Shown here: in pieces, positions 9,017-18,134 of the stretch
How the letters are laid out: every line of letters starts with the position of its first letter
Position numbering within the stretch: the stretch's first letter is position 1
Assembly (NCBI RefSeq): GCF_022900255.1
Contig: NZ_JALIRM010000017.1
Location: 1-64,000 of the forward strand
Length of the DNA stretch: 64,000 bases
Direction of reading: 5' to 3'
Origin: Lederbergia wuyishanensis
GTDB taxonomy: Bacteria; Bacillota; Bacilli; Bacillales; Bacillaceae_C
Translations under genes and position numbers: made by a program
Notes under the pieces: generated by a model
Databases searched by the model: none
What the model was told of the DNA's origin: nothing
What the model saw: only the letters and a program-made list of their open reading frames with translations

Positions 9017-9343
9017 ATGCAACCAGGACAATTATTTTTAAAAGAAGAAGACATTTTTATCAATAAAGGCAAAGAAGTATCTAAAGTATCCGTAAAGAAT
9101 ATGGGGGATCGCCCTGTTCAAGTAGGTTCACATTTTCACTTTTATGAAGTGAATGAGGCTCTTCAATTCAATCGAGAAGAAACACTTGGAAAACGATTGA
9201 ACGTACCAGCAGGTGCAGCTGTCCGGTTTGAGCCGGGAGATGAAAAAGAAGTGGAACTAATCAATTTTGGCGGTGAACAAAAAGTTTATGGATTTAATAA
9301 CAAAGTAGATGGGTCTGTAGAAAGAGGTGGAAATAATGAGTGA
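9017..9343 (+). CDS. ureB: Urease subunit beta
   Basis: A 108-residue structural subunit. The conserved core [14 protein letters not shown] and the motif [22 protein letters not shown] are intact. It is preceded by GGAGG, lies 19 bp after ureA and overlaps the start of ureC by 8 bp. This is the three-subunit bacterial arrangement. Confidence 0.97.
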   Translation: MQPGQLFLKEEDIFINKGKEVSKVSVKNMGDRPVQVGSHFHFYEVNEALQFNREETLGKRLNVPAGAAVRFEPGDEKEVELINFGGEQKVYGFNNKVDGSVERGGNNE

Positions 9344-11045
9344 AATGTCTAGAAAGCAATATGCTCAGATGTACGGCCCTACTACAGGTGATTCCATTCG
9401 TTTAGCAGATACGGATCTGTTCATCCAAGTCGAGAAGGATTACACAACTTATGGGGAAGAGGTTGTATTTGGAGGCGGTAAGGTCATTCGTGATGGTATG
9501 GGGCAAAATCCCTTAGTCACAAGAGGAGAAGGCATTCCGGATGTTGTCATTACAAATGCTGTTATTCTCGATTATACCGGGATTGTTAAAGCGGATATCG
9601 CGATAAGAGACGGGAAGATTTTTAAGATTGGAAAAGCAGGTAATCCTCTTGTAATGGACAATGTGGATATTGTCATTGGTGCTTCGACAGAAATTATCGC
9701 TGGTGAAGGGATGATCGTGACTGCAGGTGGAATTGATACCCATGTCCACTTTATTAATCCGACACAAATCGAAACGGCGCTTGCAGCAGGGCTTACAACG
9801 TTAATAGGTGGTGGAACAGGTCCGGCTGCGGGATCAAAGGCAACAACAGTAACACCGGGAGAATGGAATATTCACAGAATGCTCGAAGCATCTGAAGCTA
9901 TGCCTATCAATGTTGGTTTTACTGGAAAAGGACAAGCTGCTACGGAAGAACCACTTGCAGAACAAGTTCGGGCAGGAGCGATTGGGTTAAAAGTTCATGA
10001 AGATTGGGGAGCTACTCCTTCGGCTATTGATTACGCATTAAGGGTAGCTGACAAATATGACGTTCAAGTGGCACTTCACGCAGACACTTTAAACGAAAGT
10101 GGATTTATGGAAAATACAATGGCTGCGCTTAAAGATCGGGTTATTCATATGTATCATACGGAAGGTGCAGGTGGAGGACATGCTCCTGACTTAATTAGAT
10201 CAGCTAGCTTCATGAATGTCTTGCCTTCTTCGACAAATCCGACTATGCCGTACACCATTAATACAGTGGATGAGCACTTGGATATGTTGATGGTGTGCCA
10301 TCATTTGAATCCTTCAATTCCGGAAGACTTAGCTTTTGCGGATTCACGAATTAGACGTGAGACCATTGCTGCAGAAGACATTCTTCAAGATATGGGAGTA
10401 TTCAGTATGGTGAGCTCCGACGCACAAGCCATGGGGCGAATTGGAGAAGTTATCATGCGCACATGGCAAGTGGCGGATAAAATGAAAAAACAAAGAGGGA
10501 CGTTAGAAGGAGATAGTAAGCTATCTGATAATAATCGTGCAAAGCGCTATGTGGCAAAATATACAATCAATCCGGCAATTACACATGGCATTGCTGAATA
10601 TGTAGGATCTGTAGAGGTAGGGAAAATTGCCGATCTTGTAATTTGGAACCCGGCATTTTTCGGAGTTAAGCCTGAAATGGTATTAAAGAACGGATTTGTT
10701 GTTGAAAGCTTGATGGGAGATGCTAACGCTTCTATCCCTACTCCTCAACCAGTGATTTACCGTCCAATGTATGCTCAACTCGGGAAGGCATTGTCCAAAA
10801 GTTCCATCACGTTTATTTCTCAAGCGGCTTTTGATAATAATGTTCCTGATAAACTTGGTTTGCAAAAGATGGTTCTTCCAGTTCGCGGAATCCGAAAACT
10901 AACGAAAAAAGATATGAAACTCAATTCCGAAACGCCGGATATTACGGTAGATCCACAAACATATGAAGTTAGAGTAAATGGTGAATTAATTACTTGTGAT
11001 CCTGTAGATATCGTTCCGATGGGTCAAAGATATTTCCTTTTCTGA
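9336..11045 (+). CDS. ureC: Urease subunit alpha (catalytic)
   Basis: A 569-residue amidohydrolase carrying the di-nickel site. The ligands are all present: His136 and His138 in HVHF, Lys219 (carbamylated in known ureases) in [11 protein letters not shown], His248, His274 in [10 protein letters not shown] and Asp362 in SSDAQAMGR. The mobile-flap Cys321 in MVCHHLNP is also present. The enzyme should therefore be active once nickel is inserted by UreDEFG. I start at the ATG at 9336 behind AGAGGTGG; this gives the usual N-terminus and the short overlap with ureB. Confidence 0.98.
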   Translation: MSEMSRKQYAQMYGPTTGDSIRLADTDLFIQVEKDYTTYGEEVVFGGGKVIRDGMGQNPLVTRGEGIPDVVITNAVILDYTGIVKADIAIRDGKIFKIGKAGNPLVMDNVDIVIGASTEIIAGEGMIVTAGGIDTHVHFINPTQIETALAAGLTTLIGGGTGPAAGSKATTVTPGEWNIHRMLEASEAMPINVGFTGKGQAATEEPLAEQVRAGAIGLKVHEDWGATPSAIDYALRVADKYDVQVALHADTLNESGFMENTMAALKDRVIHMYHTEGAGGGHAPDLIRSASFMNVLPSSTNPTMPYTINTVDEHLDMLMVCHHLNPSIPEDLAFADSRIRRETIAAEDILQDMGVFSMVSSDAQAMGRIGEVIMRTWQVADKMKKQRGTLEGDSKLSDNNRAKRYVAKYTINPAITHGIAEYVGSVEVGKIADLVIWNPAFFGVKPEMVLKNGFVVESLMGDANASIPTPQPVIYRPMYAQLGKALSKSSITFISQAAFDNNVPDKLGLQKMVLPVRGIRKLTKKDMKLNSETPDITVDPQTYEVRVNGELITCDPVDIVPMGQRYFLF

Positions 11046-11055
11046 GGTGAAAATA

Positions 11056-11511
11056 GTGATTGTCGAAAAAATCCTTACAAATATTGAAGAAATGGAAAGA
11101 GCAGAAATTGAAAGGCGCCATATTGAAAAGGTTTACCTAGAAAGTGCGAATTTAGTAAAGCGTATTCAAAGAGTAAAAACAGATCACGGGAAAGAAATTG
11201 GAATTAGATTAAAGGATCCACGTGACCTCGTTGCTGGTGATGTCCTTTATATGGACGATAAAAACTTAATAATGGTTGATGTGTTATCAGATGATCTGCT
11301 TGTCATCAGTCCTAGAAGTATAAAAGAGATGGGAAATATTGCGCATCAATTAGGGAATCGGCATCTTCCGGCTCAATTCCAAGATGACGATATGCTAGTG
11401 CAATACGATTACCTTGTAGAAGAATTACTTCAAGAGCTAGACATTCCTTTTAAACGAGAAGAGCGAAAAGTAAAGCAGGCGTTTCGACATATAGGGCATA
11501 GCCATGGATAG
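11056..11511 (+). CDS. ureE: Urease accessory protein UreE (nickel donor)
   Basis: A 151-residue metallochaperone with the N-terminal domain followed by the nickel-binding domain. The C-terminus RHIGHSHG is His-containing but short, so it lacks the long poly-His tail of some UreE proteins. I start it at the GTG at 11056, which gives MIVEKIL as in other UreE and has GAGGTG at good spacing. It overlaps ureF by 8 bp. Confidence 0.94.
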   Translation: MIVEKILTNIEEMERAEIERRHIEKVYLESANLVKRIQRVKTDHGKEIGIRLKDPRDLVAGDVLYMDDKNLIMVDVLSDDLLVISPRSIKEMGNIAHQLGNRHLPAQFQDDDMLVQYDYLVEELLQELDIPFKREERKVKQAFRHIGHSHG

Positions 11512-12190
11512 AAATCTTCTGTCTTTATTTCAATTATGCGATTCAAATTTTCCAACAGGCGCATTTAGTCACTCATTTGGTCTGGAAACGTATATTCAGA
11601 ATAATCATGTGAAGGATGAAAAGTCATTTCTAACATGGCTTAATGTGTATTTAAACGAGCAGCTCATCTATTGTGATGGGCTTGCTTGTAAAGTAGTATA
11701 TGAAGCCCTTCAAAAGGGTGACGCGGAATTAGTTTGGAAAATGGATCGCCTATTAACCGTACAAAATTTACCGAGGGAAACAAGGGAAGGTACACAAAGG
11801 ATAGGAGAGCGAATGTTAAAGCTCGTCAAAGATCTATATCCTATTCCGATTTTATCTGAATACGGAGATCGTGTATCGAAAAGACAATCCTTTGGTCATC
11901 CGTCTATAGTATTTACTATGATAGGACATCATTTAGGAATTCCAAATAAAACAACTACTTTGTTTTATTTATATTCTACTATTATGAGTCTTGTTCAAAA
12001 TGCTGTGAGAGCAATTCCATTGGGACAAACATCTGGCCAAAAGATTATTCAGCAATTTCAAAGTTCTTTAGTGGAAGCTACAGATAAAATATCAAACTTG
12101 ACGGAGGATGATTTTGGTATCGTCTCACCAGGTCTTGAATTATCGCAAATGAATCATGAAAGAGTAAATGTTCGTATTTTTATGTCTTAA
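11504..12190 (+). CDS. ureF: Urease accessory protein UreF
   Basis: A 228-residue all-helical maturation factor. The N-terminal [21 protein letters not shown] is the family hallmark, with the conserved [14 protein letters not shown] near residue 165. With UreD and UreG it forms the complex that delivers nickel to apo-urease. The next gene, ureG, starts 171 bp downstream, which is unusual for this tightly packed operon; the gap is filled by an interspersed repeat. Confidence 0.95.
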   Translation: MDRNLLSLFQLCDSNFPTGAFSHSFGLETYIQNNHVKDEKSFLTWLNVYLNEQLIYCDGLACKVVYEALQKGDAELVWKMDRLLTVQNLPRETREGTQRIGERMLKLVKDLYPIPILSEYGDRVSKRQSFGHPSIVFTMIGHHLGIPNKTTTLFYLYSTIMSLVQNAVRAIPLGQTSGQKIIQQFQSSLVEATDKISNLTEDDFGIVSPGLELSQMNHERVNVRIFMS

Positions 12191-12344
12191 AGAGGATGTT
12201 CAGAAGTGCAGTGAAAAATGGCAGTGAGTATTTCAAGTTGGCTTGGTTCTTCACTTCTTGGATCTGTTGGCGATACGAAAAACGTCAGCGAAACTAGCCG
12301 ACTTGGTCATTTTCATCTTGCTTTTTGTACACACACTTAAAATG
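12191..12344 (+). repeat. Interspersed repeat family B, copy 1, inside the urease operon
   Basis: It starts GATGTTCAGAAGTGC, includes ACTAGCCGACTTGGTC and ends TTTTTGTACACACACTTAAA. The copies at 19338 (inverted) and 39249 share these landmarks. It fills almost the whole ureF-ureG gap and lacks an obvious terminator. Confidence 0.78.
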
Positions 12345-12361
12345 TTTGGAGGAAGTATAGT

Positions 12362-12973
12362 ATGGAACCGATTAAAATTGGTGTAGGGGGACCTGTTGGG
12401 GCAGGTAAAACAATGCTAGTTGAAAAGTTGACACGCCATATGAAAGATGAGGTTAACATGGCAGTTGTCACAAATGATATTTACACAAAAGAAGATGCTA
12501 AATTTCTAATGCAAAATGGAGTCCTTGATGATGATCGAATTATTGGGGTGGAAACAGGAGGGTGCCCGCATACAGCAATACGTGAAGATGCCTCAATGAA
12601 TTTTGCTGCTATTGAAGAATTAAAAGAACGGCACCCTGACGTCGAGCTCATATTTGTCGAAAGTGGTGGTGATAACCTAGCAGCTACATTCAGTCCTGAG
12701 CTCGTTGACTTTTCAATTTATATAATCGATGTTGCCCAAGGTGAGAAAATTCCTCGTAAGGGTGGACAAGGGATGATAAAATCCGACCTTTTTATTATCA
12801 ATAAAACAGATTTAGCTCCTTACGTTGGTGCAAGTTTGGAAGTTATGGAGTCCGATACAAAGGTTTTTCGCGGAGATAGACCGTTTGTTTTTACAAACTT
12901 AAAAGATAATCAGGGATTAGACGAAGTGATTGATTGGATTAGGAAAAATGCATTGCTAAAAGGACTAGGATAA
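12362..12973 (+). CDS. ureG: Urease accessory protein UreG (GTPase)
   Basis: A 203-residue SIMIBI-class GTPase that powers nickel insertion. The P-loop GPVGAGKT is at residues 10-17. The metal-binding [15 protein letters not shown], the [11 protein letters not shown] motif and the guanine-specificity motif [11 protein letters not shown] are all present. GGAGGAAG precedes the ATG at a good distance, so it can be translated independently of ureF despite the inserted repeat. It is followed after 1 bp by ureD. Confidence 0.97.
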   Translation: MEPIKIGVGGPVGAGKTMLVEKLTRHMKDEVNMAVVTNDIYTKEDAKFLMQNGVLDDDRIIGVETGGCPHTAIREDASMNFAAIEELKERHPDVELIFVESGGDNLAATFSPELVDFSIYIIDVAQGEKIPRKGGQGMIKSDLFIINKTDLAPYVGASLEVMESDTKVFRGDRPFVFTNLKDNQGLDEVIDWIRKNALLKGLG

Positions 12974-12974
12974 G

Positions 12975-13799
12975 ATGGAAGCCTGGACAGGAATTTTAAA
13001 TATGGATGTGGAGAATCGAAAGGGAAAAACCGTTGCAAAAAACGTGTATTTCCAAGGAGCTTTTAAAGTGATGAGACCGGTGTATCACGACGATTCCGGT
13101 CAAGTATGCTATTATTTGCTGAATCCCGGTGGGGGCTACTTGGATGGGGATCGCTATCGAATGCAAATAACTTTAGAAAAGGATTCGAGACTTACCCTCA
13201 CAACCCAATCTGCAACAAAAATATACAAGACTCCAAAAAAATTTGCTTATCAAGAAGCGGATGTTTTTTTGAAAGAAGGGAGCTATCTGGAATATATTCC
13301 AGATCCACTAATTGCGTATCGTCATGCGCGTTATAAGCAAAAAAATGTATTTCGATTAGAAAAAGGGGCTACACTTTTTTACTCTGATATTATTACTCCT
13401 GGATGGTCTCCAGAAGATGAATTGTTTAGCTATGATCTATTACAATTAATAAATGAAATATACGTTGATGACGATTTAGTTGTATATGATCACATTAAAA
13501 TGGATCCTAAAAATCAAAATATGAATGCATTGGGGATAATGGAAGGTTTTTCCCACCTAGGATCCATGATTGTTATAGGGGAGCATACGAGTCACGATTT
13601 TCTAGACAGGCTTTATCGCGATATACATACTGATCGAAATGACTATATTATTGGGATATCATTGCTGCCAGTTCCTGGTTTCACAGTCCGTATACTTGCT
13701 AATTCTACTCAACTTATAGAAGGAATATTTGCTGATTACCATCATATTATTAGTGAAGAATGGTTTAAGAAAAAACCTAGCTTTTTAAGAAAATACTAA
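12975..13799 (+). CDS. ureD: Urease accessory protein UreD
   Basis: A 274-residue scaffold that binds apo-urease and recruits UreF and UreG. The conserved blocks LLNPGGGYLDGD, LTTQSATKIYKT and YIPDPLIAYRHARY are present. It starts 1 bp after ureG, so translation is probably coupled. It completes the set needed to mature the enzyme. Some organisms call this gene ureH; here that name is kept for the next gene, following Bacillus sp. TB-90. Confidence 0.95.
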   Translation: MEAWTGILNMDVENRKGKTVAKNVYFQGAFKVMRPVYHDDSGQVCYYLLNPGGGYLDGDRYRMQITLEKDSRLTLTTQSATKIYKTPKKFAYQEADVFLKEGSYLEYIPDPLIAYRHARYKQKNVFRLEKGATLFYSDIITPGWSPEDELFSYDLLQLINEIYVDDDLVVYDHIKMDPKNQNMNALGIMEGFSHLGSMIVIGEHTSHDFLDRLYRDIHTDRNDYIIGISLLPVPGFTVRILANSTQLIEGIFADYHHIISEEWFKKKPSFLRKY

Positions 13800-13800
13800 T

Positions 13801-13840
13801 GTTTAAAACCCGGCAATGACTGTGTTGGCGGGTTTTAAAC
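13801..13840 (+). terminator. Strong hairpin between ureD and ureH
   Basis: A perfect 12-bp stem GTTTAAAACCCG/CGGGTTTTAAAC (13801-13812 with 13829-13840) with a 16-nt loop, immediately behind the ureD stop. No T-run follows the stem, so it may reduce read-through or protect the mRNA instead of ending it. Confidence 0.65.
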
Positions 13841-13861
13841 ATGAAGGGGAGGAGAAATGAA

Positions 13862-14530
13862 ATGGAAGTTACGTTGCTATCAGTATTAACATTAGGTTTT
13901 ATTTTGGGGATCAAGCATGCAATTGAACCTGATCATGTGATTGCAGTCTCTACAATTGCGAGCCGGAGCAAAAAGTTATGGCACGCTTCATTAGCTGGTG
14001 TATATTGGGGAATAGGGCATACAGCCACACTGTTTATTATTGGGATTATCTTAATTTTAATGAAAAACGGGATATCAGATAAATTGTCACTGACTCTGGA
14101 GTTTTTTGTTGGAATTATGCTTGTGTATCTAGGAATTGTAAGCATGCTATCAGTTAGAAAACAAAAAGAAAGTACCCATAACCATCATACTAATCATATA
14201 AATGAAAAAAAGAAGCCCGGATACTATAAATCTCTTATTATTGGATTAATTCATGGGCTTGCAGGCAGCGCTGCTATGGTTTTGCTTACGATGAGCACTG
14301 TTCATACAGTTTGGGACGGGGTTATGTTTATATTAATCTTTGGATTAGGTACAATCATAGGTATGCTATTCTTTACGACTCTTATTGGAATTCCATTTAT
14401 ATTAAGCGTAAAACGATTTTCATTGAGTCGATCTCTTATATTATTAACAGGTGGAATTAGTGCGTTGTTCGGACTTTATTACATGTATAATTTAGGATTT
14501 AATGAAGGCCTATTTGCATTGTGGATTTAA
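13862..14530 (+). CDS. ureH: Putative nickel permease UreH (NiCoT/UreH type)
   Basis: A 222-residue membrane protein with about six helices. HAIEPDHV near residue 19 matches the HxxxxDH signature of nickel/cobalt permeases, and a second histidine region (HGLAGSAAMV) lies in the C-terminal half. A cytoplasmic His-rich loop (HNHHTNH) sits between them. In Bacillus sp. TB-90 the gene after ureD is ureH, implicated in nickel supply for urease. I chose the ATG at 13862, behind GGGGAGGAG; the upstream ATG at 13841 abuts the hairpin and has no ribosome-binding site. Confidence 0.85.
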   Translation: MEVTLLSVLTLGFILGIKHAIEPDHVIAVSTIASRSKKLWHASLAGVYWGIGHTATLFIIGIILILMKNGISDKLSLTLEFFVGIMLVYLGIVSMLSVRKQKESTHNHHTNHINEKKKPGYYKSLIIGLIHGLAGSAAMVLLTMSTVHTVWDGVMFILIFGLGTIIGMLFFTTLIGIPFILSVKRFSLSRSLILLTGGISALFGLYYMYNLGFNEGLFALWI

Positions 14531-14602
14531 TGAAAGATTGATAAAAAAAGAGGCCATCATGTGATTAAGACTTTGAATCACAAGATGTAAAAATGCATTG
14601 TA

Positions 14603-14656
14603 AATAAGAAAAAGCATGAACATTCACATTAGGAATAGTTCACGCTTTTTCTTATT
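14603..14656. terminator. Terminator at the end of the urease cluster
   Basis: A 19-bp stem with one mismatch (14603-14621 with 14638-14656) and T-rich outer arms. It separates ureH from the convergent signal peptidase gene. Confidence 0.8.
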
Positions 14657-14759
14657 TTCTATCCATGAAACTTAATTACGCAAACTTCACTTTTAAAACA
14701 AATGCATTTTCATAGTTAATTTGGGGAAGGGACTTTTTTCGCTGTTTTTAAATGCAATT

Positions 14760-15341
14760 TTATTTTCCTATTACTTTCATATCACTAATAGGGAAAAAAA
14801 TAATTTTTGTTGTTCCTACTACTTTTTCCAAAGGGATAGCTCCGATACTACGACTATCATTACTCTTTCTACGATTATCACCTAAAACGAACAAATGCCC
14901 TGCTGGAACTACATCACTTCGAACTGCGGTTTCTTTTAATGTAAATGAATCAGTTAATGTTCCTCCATCTTTTAACTCTATTTTAAATTCTTCTAAATAC
15001 GGTTCAGCGTAAGCCTTTCCATTTATATATAATGCGTCGTCTTTATATTCAATGTGGTCTCCGGGCAATCCAATTACACGTTTAATATAATCCCTGCCAT
15101 CTGGTGCATGGAAAACAATAATATCAAATCTTTGTGGTTTTCCTAATTTAGTTACAATCATACGTTCTTGGTTATGTAAAGTAGGTTCCATTGAATCACC
15201 ATCAACTACAATTGGTGTAAAGAAAAATGTACGAATAACAAAAGCTACTATTATTGCTATAAAAATTGCCTTAATCCAATCCCAAATCTCTTTTTTATCT
15301 TTAACTGTTGCTTGAAATTCATTTGTTTTTCGATTATCCAT
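14760..15341 (-). CDS. lepB: Type I signal peptidase
   Basis: A 193-residue single-pass membrane protease that removes signal peptides from secreted proteins. One N-terminal helix (about residues 23-42) is followed by the catalytic Ser50 in GDSMEPTL and Lys87 in DYIKRVIGLPGD. The box GDNRRKSNDSR lies near residue 150. This is the prokaryotic Ser/Lys type, like B. subtilis SipS/SipT. I start it at 15341, where AAAGAAG is well placed; the frame is open further upstream. A second signal peptidase elsewhere would be usual in Bacillus. Confidence 0.92.
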   Translation of the reverse strand: MDNRKTNEFQATVKDKKEIWDWIKAIFIAIIVAFVIRTFFFTPIVVDGDSMEPTLHNQERMIVTKLGKPQRFDIIVFHAPDGRDYIKRVIGLPGDHIEYKDDALYINGKAYAEPYLEEFKIELKDGGTLTDSFTLKETAVRSDVVPAGHLFVLGDNRRKSNDSRSIGAIPLEKVVGTTKIIFFPISDMKVIGK

Positions 15342-15486
15342 TTTTATCATCTTCTTTACATTATTTTTTTCTCTAAAACCCGTTTGGTATATATATATCA
15401 TATTGGTTCTAGGATAGAATATAAAGAAAATTACAAGCTATTTTTTATTTCGTGTAAATAATGTCCTTCATAACAAATACTTTAAA

Positions 15487-15515
15487 GGGTATGGAACCTG
15501 TGTGATTCTATACCC
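15487..15515 (-). terminator. Hairpin downstream of natK
   Basis: A 10-bp stem with one G-T pair (15487-15496 with 15506-15515) lies between natK and lepB, both leftward. The T-tract is weak. Confidence 0.5.
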
Positions 15516-15587
15516 TATTTGCCTTGGTGATTCAAAAGGGAACATCTTAACATGTGATGAGGGCTTCTTTAAATATTACCTAATCTA

Positions 15588-16499
15588 TCAAACTAAAATT
15601 TTTCTAACGTCAGGTATTTTAATTTTTAACGTAAACTCATCCCCAATAACAGAGAAATCAAGCGTTCCTTTATGAGCTTTTACGATACGCATTATTTCCT
15701 GAGTACCGATACCTTCATGATCCCCTGTTTTGGTTGAAATGGATTTACTTGTAAAAATTCGTTCAATAGTATGGTCATCAAGGGGCAAGGTGTCATTTTT
15801 ACAAATAATAATCCATATTCCACTTTGTTTCCTGCAATAAAAATTGATTTTTCCTAGTTCGCTAGATGCAACGCTATAGTCATAAGCAGCATCTATACTA
15901 TTCTCCAATATATTTCCGATAAATGATATAAGCTCATATTCTGATAGAGGCAGCCCAGAGATTGCGTGTTGGATATGGTATTCCAAACTAACTCCTTTTT
16001 CTCTAGCCTGCTCATTATACGCATAAAGAGCCCCAGCTACTACGTTTGATTCGCCGCGTAAAATTCCATCGATTTGAGTATAATGGGAATGTATTTCAGA
16101 TAAATACTCATCAGAACCTGCATGTAAAAGGGCGGTAGTATGTTTCTGTAAGTCGTGACGTTGTTTTCTCAGCTCGAATAATAATTCCATTTGTTGTTCA
16201 TAGTTTGCGGTAAGCACTAAAAGTTTTTCTCGTTCTTTATGTAAAGATGTGCGCATGAAATAAAGAGATGCCAGTGGAAGAACGACCCCAAGAGTTATGT
16301 AAGACGTACTTGATAAAAAGGCAGCCAACAACCAAAAAAACTGCATAACGATAGTTACCCTTTTCCATAAAGAAGGAAGGGGCTCATTTCTATAAAAATA
16401 AAATTGGGCGATTGAAGCAATCACTAACAGTACGGATAAAATATAACTTTTTACCCAAACCGTCCATATAATCGCCAATATTAAGGGAATCAACGACAT
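15588..16499 (-). CDS. natK: Sensor histidine kinase, NatK-like (GHKL, AgrC/CitA-like)
   Basis: A 303-residue kinase. Several N-terminal membrane helices (about residues 1-85) precede a coiled coil with the phosphoacceptor box RHDLQKH (His115). A GHKL ATPase domain follows, with N-box ENSIDAAYD and G-box GIGTQEI. The periplasmic part is minimal, so it probably senses within the membrane. It lies 9 bp downstream of a LytTR regulator and opposite NatAB, which is how B. subtilis NatK-NatR-NatAB is arranged. By that comparison it controls expression of the exporter. Confidence 0.83.
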   Translation of the reverse strand: MSLIPLILAIIWTVWVKSYILSVLLVIASIAQFYFYRNEPLPSLWKRVTIVMQFFWLLAAFLSSTSYITLGVVLPLASLYFMRTSLHKEREKLLVLTANYEQQMELLFELRKQRHDLQKHTTALLHAGSDEYLSEIHSHYTQIDGILRGESNVVAGALYAYNEQAREKGVSLEYHIQHAISGLPLSEYELISFIGNILENSIDAAYDYSVASSELGKINFYCRKQSGIWIIICKNDTLPLDDHTIERIFTSKSISTKTGDHEGIGTQEIMRIVKAHKGTLDFSVIGDEFTLKIKIPDVRKILV

Positions 16500-16508
16500 C
16501 TTTTCACC

Positions 16509-17207
16509 TCAAAAATAATACTTTTGCAAATAGTCCATTTTTTCTTTCGTCAGCATGGCAATTTGTTTTGTGCCTTCAAACGTCACACTGTATGATTTTT
16601 TTGTATAAATAGAAAAGCTTTTTACAAAATGAAGATTGATAATGAAGGAGCGATGGGAACGAATAAAATTATTTTCCCTGAGACTACCTTCCAGCTCATT
16701 CATCGTCATATACGTTTCATACGATTGATTTGGTGTATAAATAGTTGTAGACCGTCCTGTTCGTTCGGCAAATATGATATCTTTTTTAGGGATCATTTCG
16801 ATATGCCCTTTTTGTTTCAAAATAAGTCTTCCTGTGAGATTACCTGCATGCTGTTTATCTCGATATTTTGCAAGAGCTTGAAGGAGTCTTTCTTTTTTAT
16901 ACGGTTTCAAAATATAATCATGGACATTCAACTCAAAGGCATGTACGGCATACCCACTTTTAGCAGTAACGAAGATAACGCTGATCAATAGGCCGTGTGT
17001 TTGGATAAAATCAGCCAATTCATACCCTGAAATCCCCGGCATTTCAATATCGGCTATTAATAAATCAATCTTGTTTTTTTGAATCTCCGCGTATGCTTCC
17101 TCAGGATTTGTCGTGGCAAAAATGAGCTCGACATCCTCTTCTTCTTGTAAAATATATTTCAATTTATCTAAGTCGATGATTCTATCATCAACGATGCCTA
17201 CTTTCAT
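16509..17207 (-). CDS. natR: Response regulator NatR-like (receiver plus LytTR)
   Basis: A 232-residue regulator with an N-terminal receiver domain (phosphoacceptor Asp53 in IADIEMPG, Lys in ILKPYKK) and a C-terminal LytTR DNA-binding domain with FIRSHRSFIINLHFV. LytTR regulators bind pairs of direct repeats about one or two helical turns apart; such a pair lies in front of natA. It is encoded with natK and divergently from natAB, as in B. subtilis. Confidence 0.86.
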   Translation of the reverse strand: MKVGIVDDRIIDLDKLKYILQEEEDVELIFATTNPEEAYAEIQKNKIDLLIADIEMPGISGYELADFIQTHGLLISVIFVTAKSGYAVHAFELNVHDYILKPYKKERLLQALAKYRDKQHAGNLTGRLILKQKGHIEMIPKKDIIFAERTGRSTTIYTPNQSYETYMTMNELEGSLRENNFIRSHRSFIINLHFVKSFSIYTKKSYSVTFEGTKQIAMLTKEKMDYLQKYYF

Positions 17208-17280
17208 TTATTAAAAACCCCTTTGAAAATACTATCTTTCATTATAAAACATTTTTTAACAATCCGGTTCATAAAGATTT

Positions 17281-17353
17281 CAACCCCCTTCACGACATGT
17301 AACCCCCTCTTTGCGACATAATGGCAGACCAAAAATTTTTTCTGCCTTACAAT
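17281..17353 (+). promoter_or_regulatory. Probable NatR-activated natAB promoter
   Basis: Two imperfect direct repeats, each AACCCCCT followed closely by CGACAT, place their CGACAT cores at 17293 and 17314, 21 bp apart. A good -10 (TACAAT, 17348-17353) follows, but no -35 is visible at the right distance. This layout fits activation by a LytTR regulator. Confidence 0.55.
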
Positions 17354-17387
17354 ACAGTTAGACATTGACACAAAGGAGAGGAACGGC

Positions 17388-18134
17388 ATGATCGTCGTCG
17401 ATCAAGTATCAAAACAATTTAAAGATAAAAAACAAGTAGTGAAAGCAATCGATTATTTATCGCTTCGTATTAAAAAAGGGCATGTTGTTGGGCTTATTGG
17501 TGAAAATGGCGCAGGAAAAACAACTTTGCTTCGTATGCTTTGTACGCTCATTCAACCTGATGAAGGGACAATTACTTTAGATGGAGAAAACATTTTTGAA
17601 AATAAAGAGAAGGTAAGAGCAAGGCTTGGAGTATTGTTTGGTTCGGAAACAGGTCTTTATAACAGATTGACTGCTCGTGAAAATCTAGAGTATTTCGGCA
17701 GCCTTTATGGAATGTCTTCTCATGATATTAAAAACCAAATTGAGATGCTGGCGAAACGATTTGGCATGCGCAAATATTTGGACCGAAAAGTTGAAGGATT
17801 TTCAAAAGGGATGAGGCAAAAGGTTGCGATTGCGCGTACGCTTATCCATGATCCGGATATTGTCCTATTTGATGAACCGACAACAGGTCTTGACATTACA
17901 TCATCTAATATATTTCGTGAATTTATATACCAATACAAAAGCGAAGGGAAAACGATTGTATTTTCAACTCATATTATGGATGAAATTGCTCAGCTGTGCG
18001 AGGACGTTATTATGATGCATAAAGGTCAGATGGTTTATGAAGGAAGCCTTGAAGAACTATATGCTCAGGAAAACAGCAGAGATCTAAATTATTTATTTAC
18101 ATCGAAAGTAGTAAGAGGTGATCTATATGTTTAA
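17388..18134 (+). CDS. natA: ABC transporter ATPase, NatA-like sodium exporter
   Basis: A 248-residue nucleotide-binding subunit: Walker A GENGAGKTT (about residues 38-46), signature FSKGMRQK, Walker B IVLFDEPTTGLD and the switch His in STHIMDE. Length and context match B. subtilis NatA (246 residues), which with NatB extrudes sodium. AAAGGAGAGG lies just before the ATG. It overlaps natB by 8 bp. Substrate identity is inferred from gene order and similarity. Confidence 0.87.
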   Translation: MIVVDQVSKQFKDKKQVVKAIDYLSLRIKKGHVVGLIGENGAGKTTLLRMLCTLIQPDEGTITLDGENIFENKEKVRARLGVLFGSETGLYNRLTARENLEYFGSLYGMSSHDIKNQIEMLAKRFGMRKYLDRKVEGFSKGMRQKVAIARTLIHDPDIVLFDEPTTGLDITSSNIFREFIYQYKSEGKTIVFSTHIMDEIAQLCEDVIMMHKGQMVYEGSLEELYAQENSRDLNYLFTSKVVRGDLYV

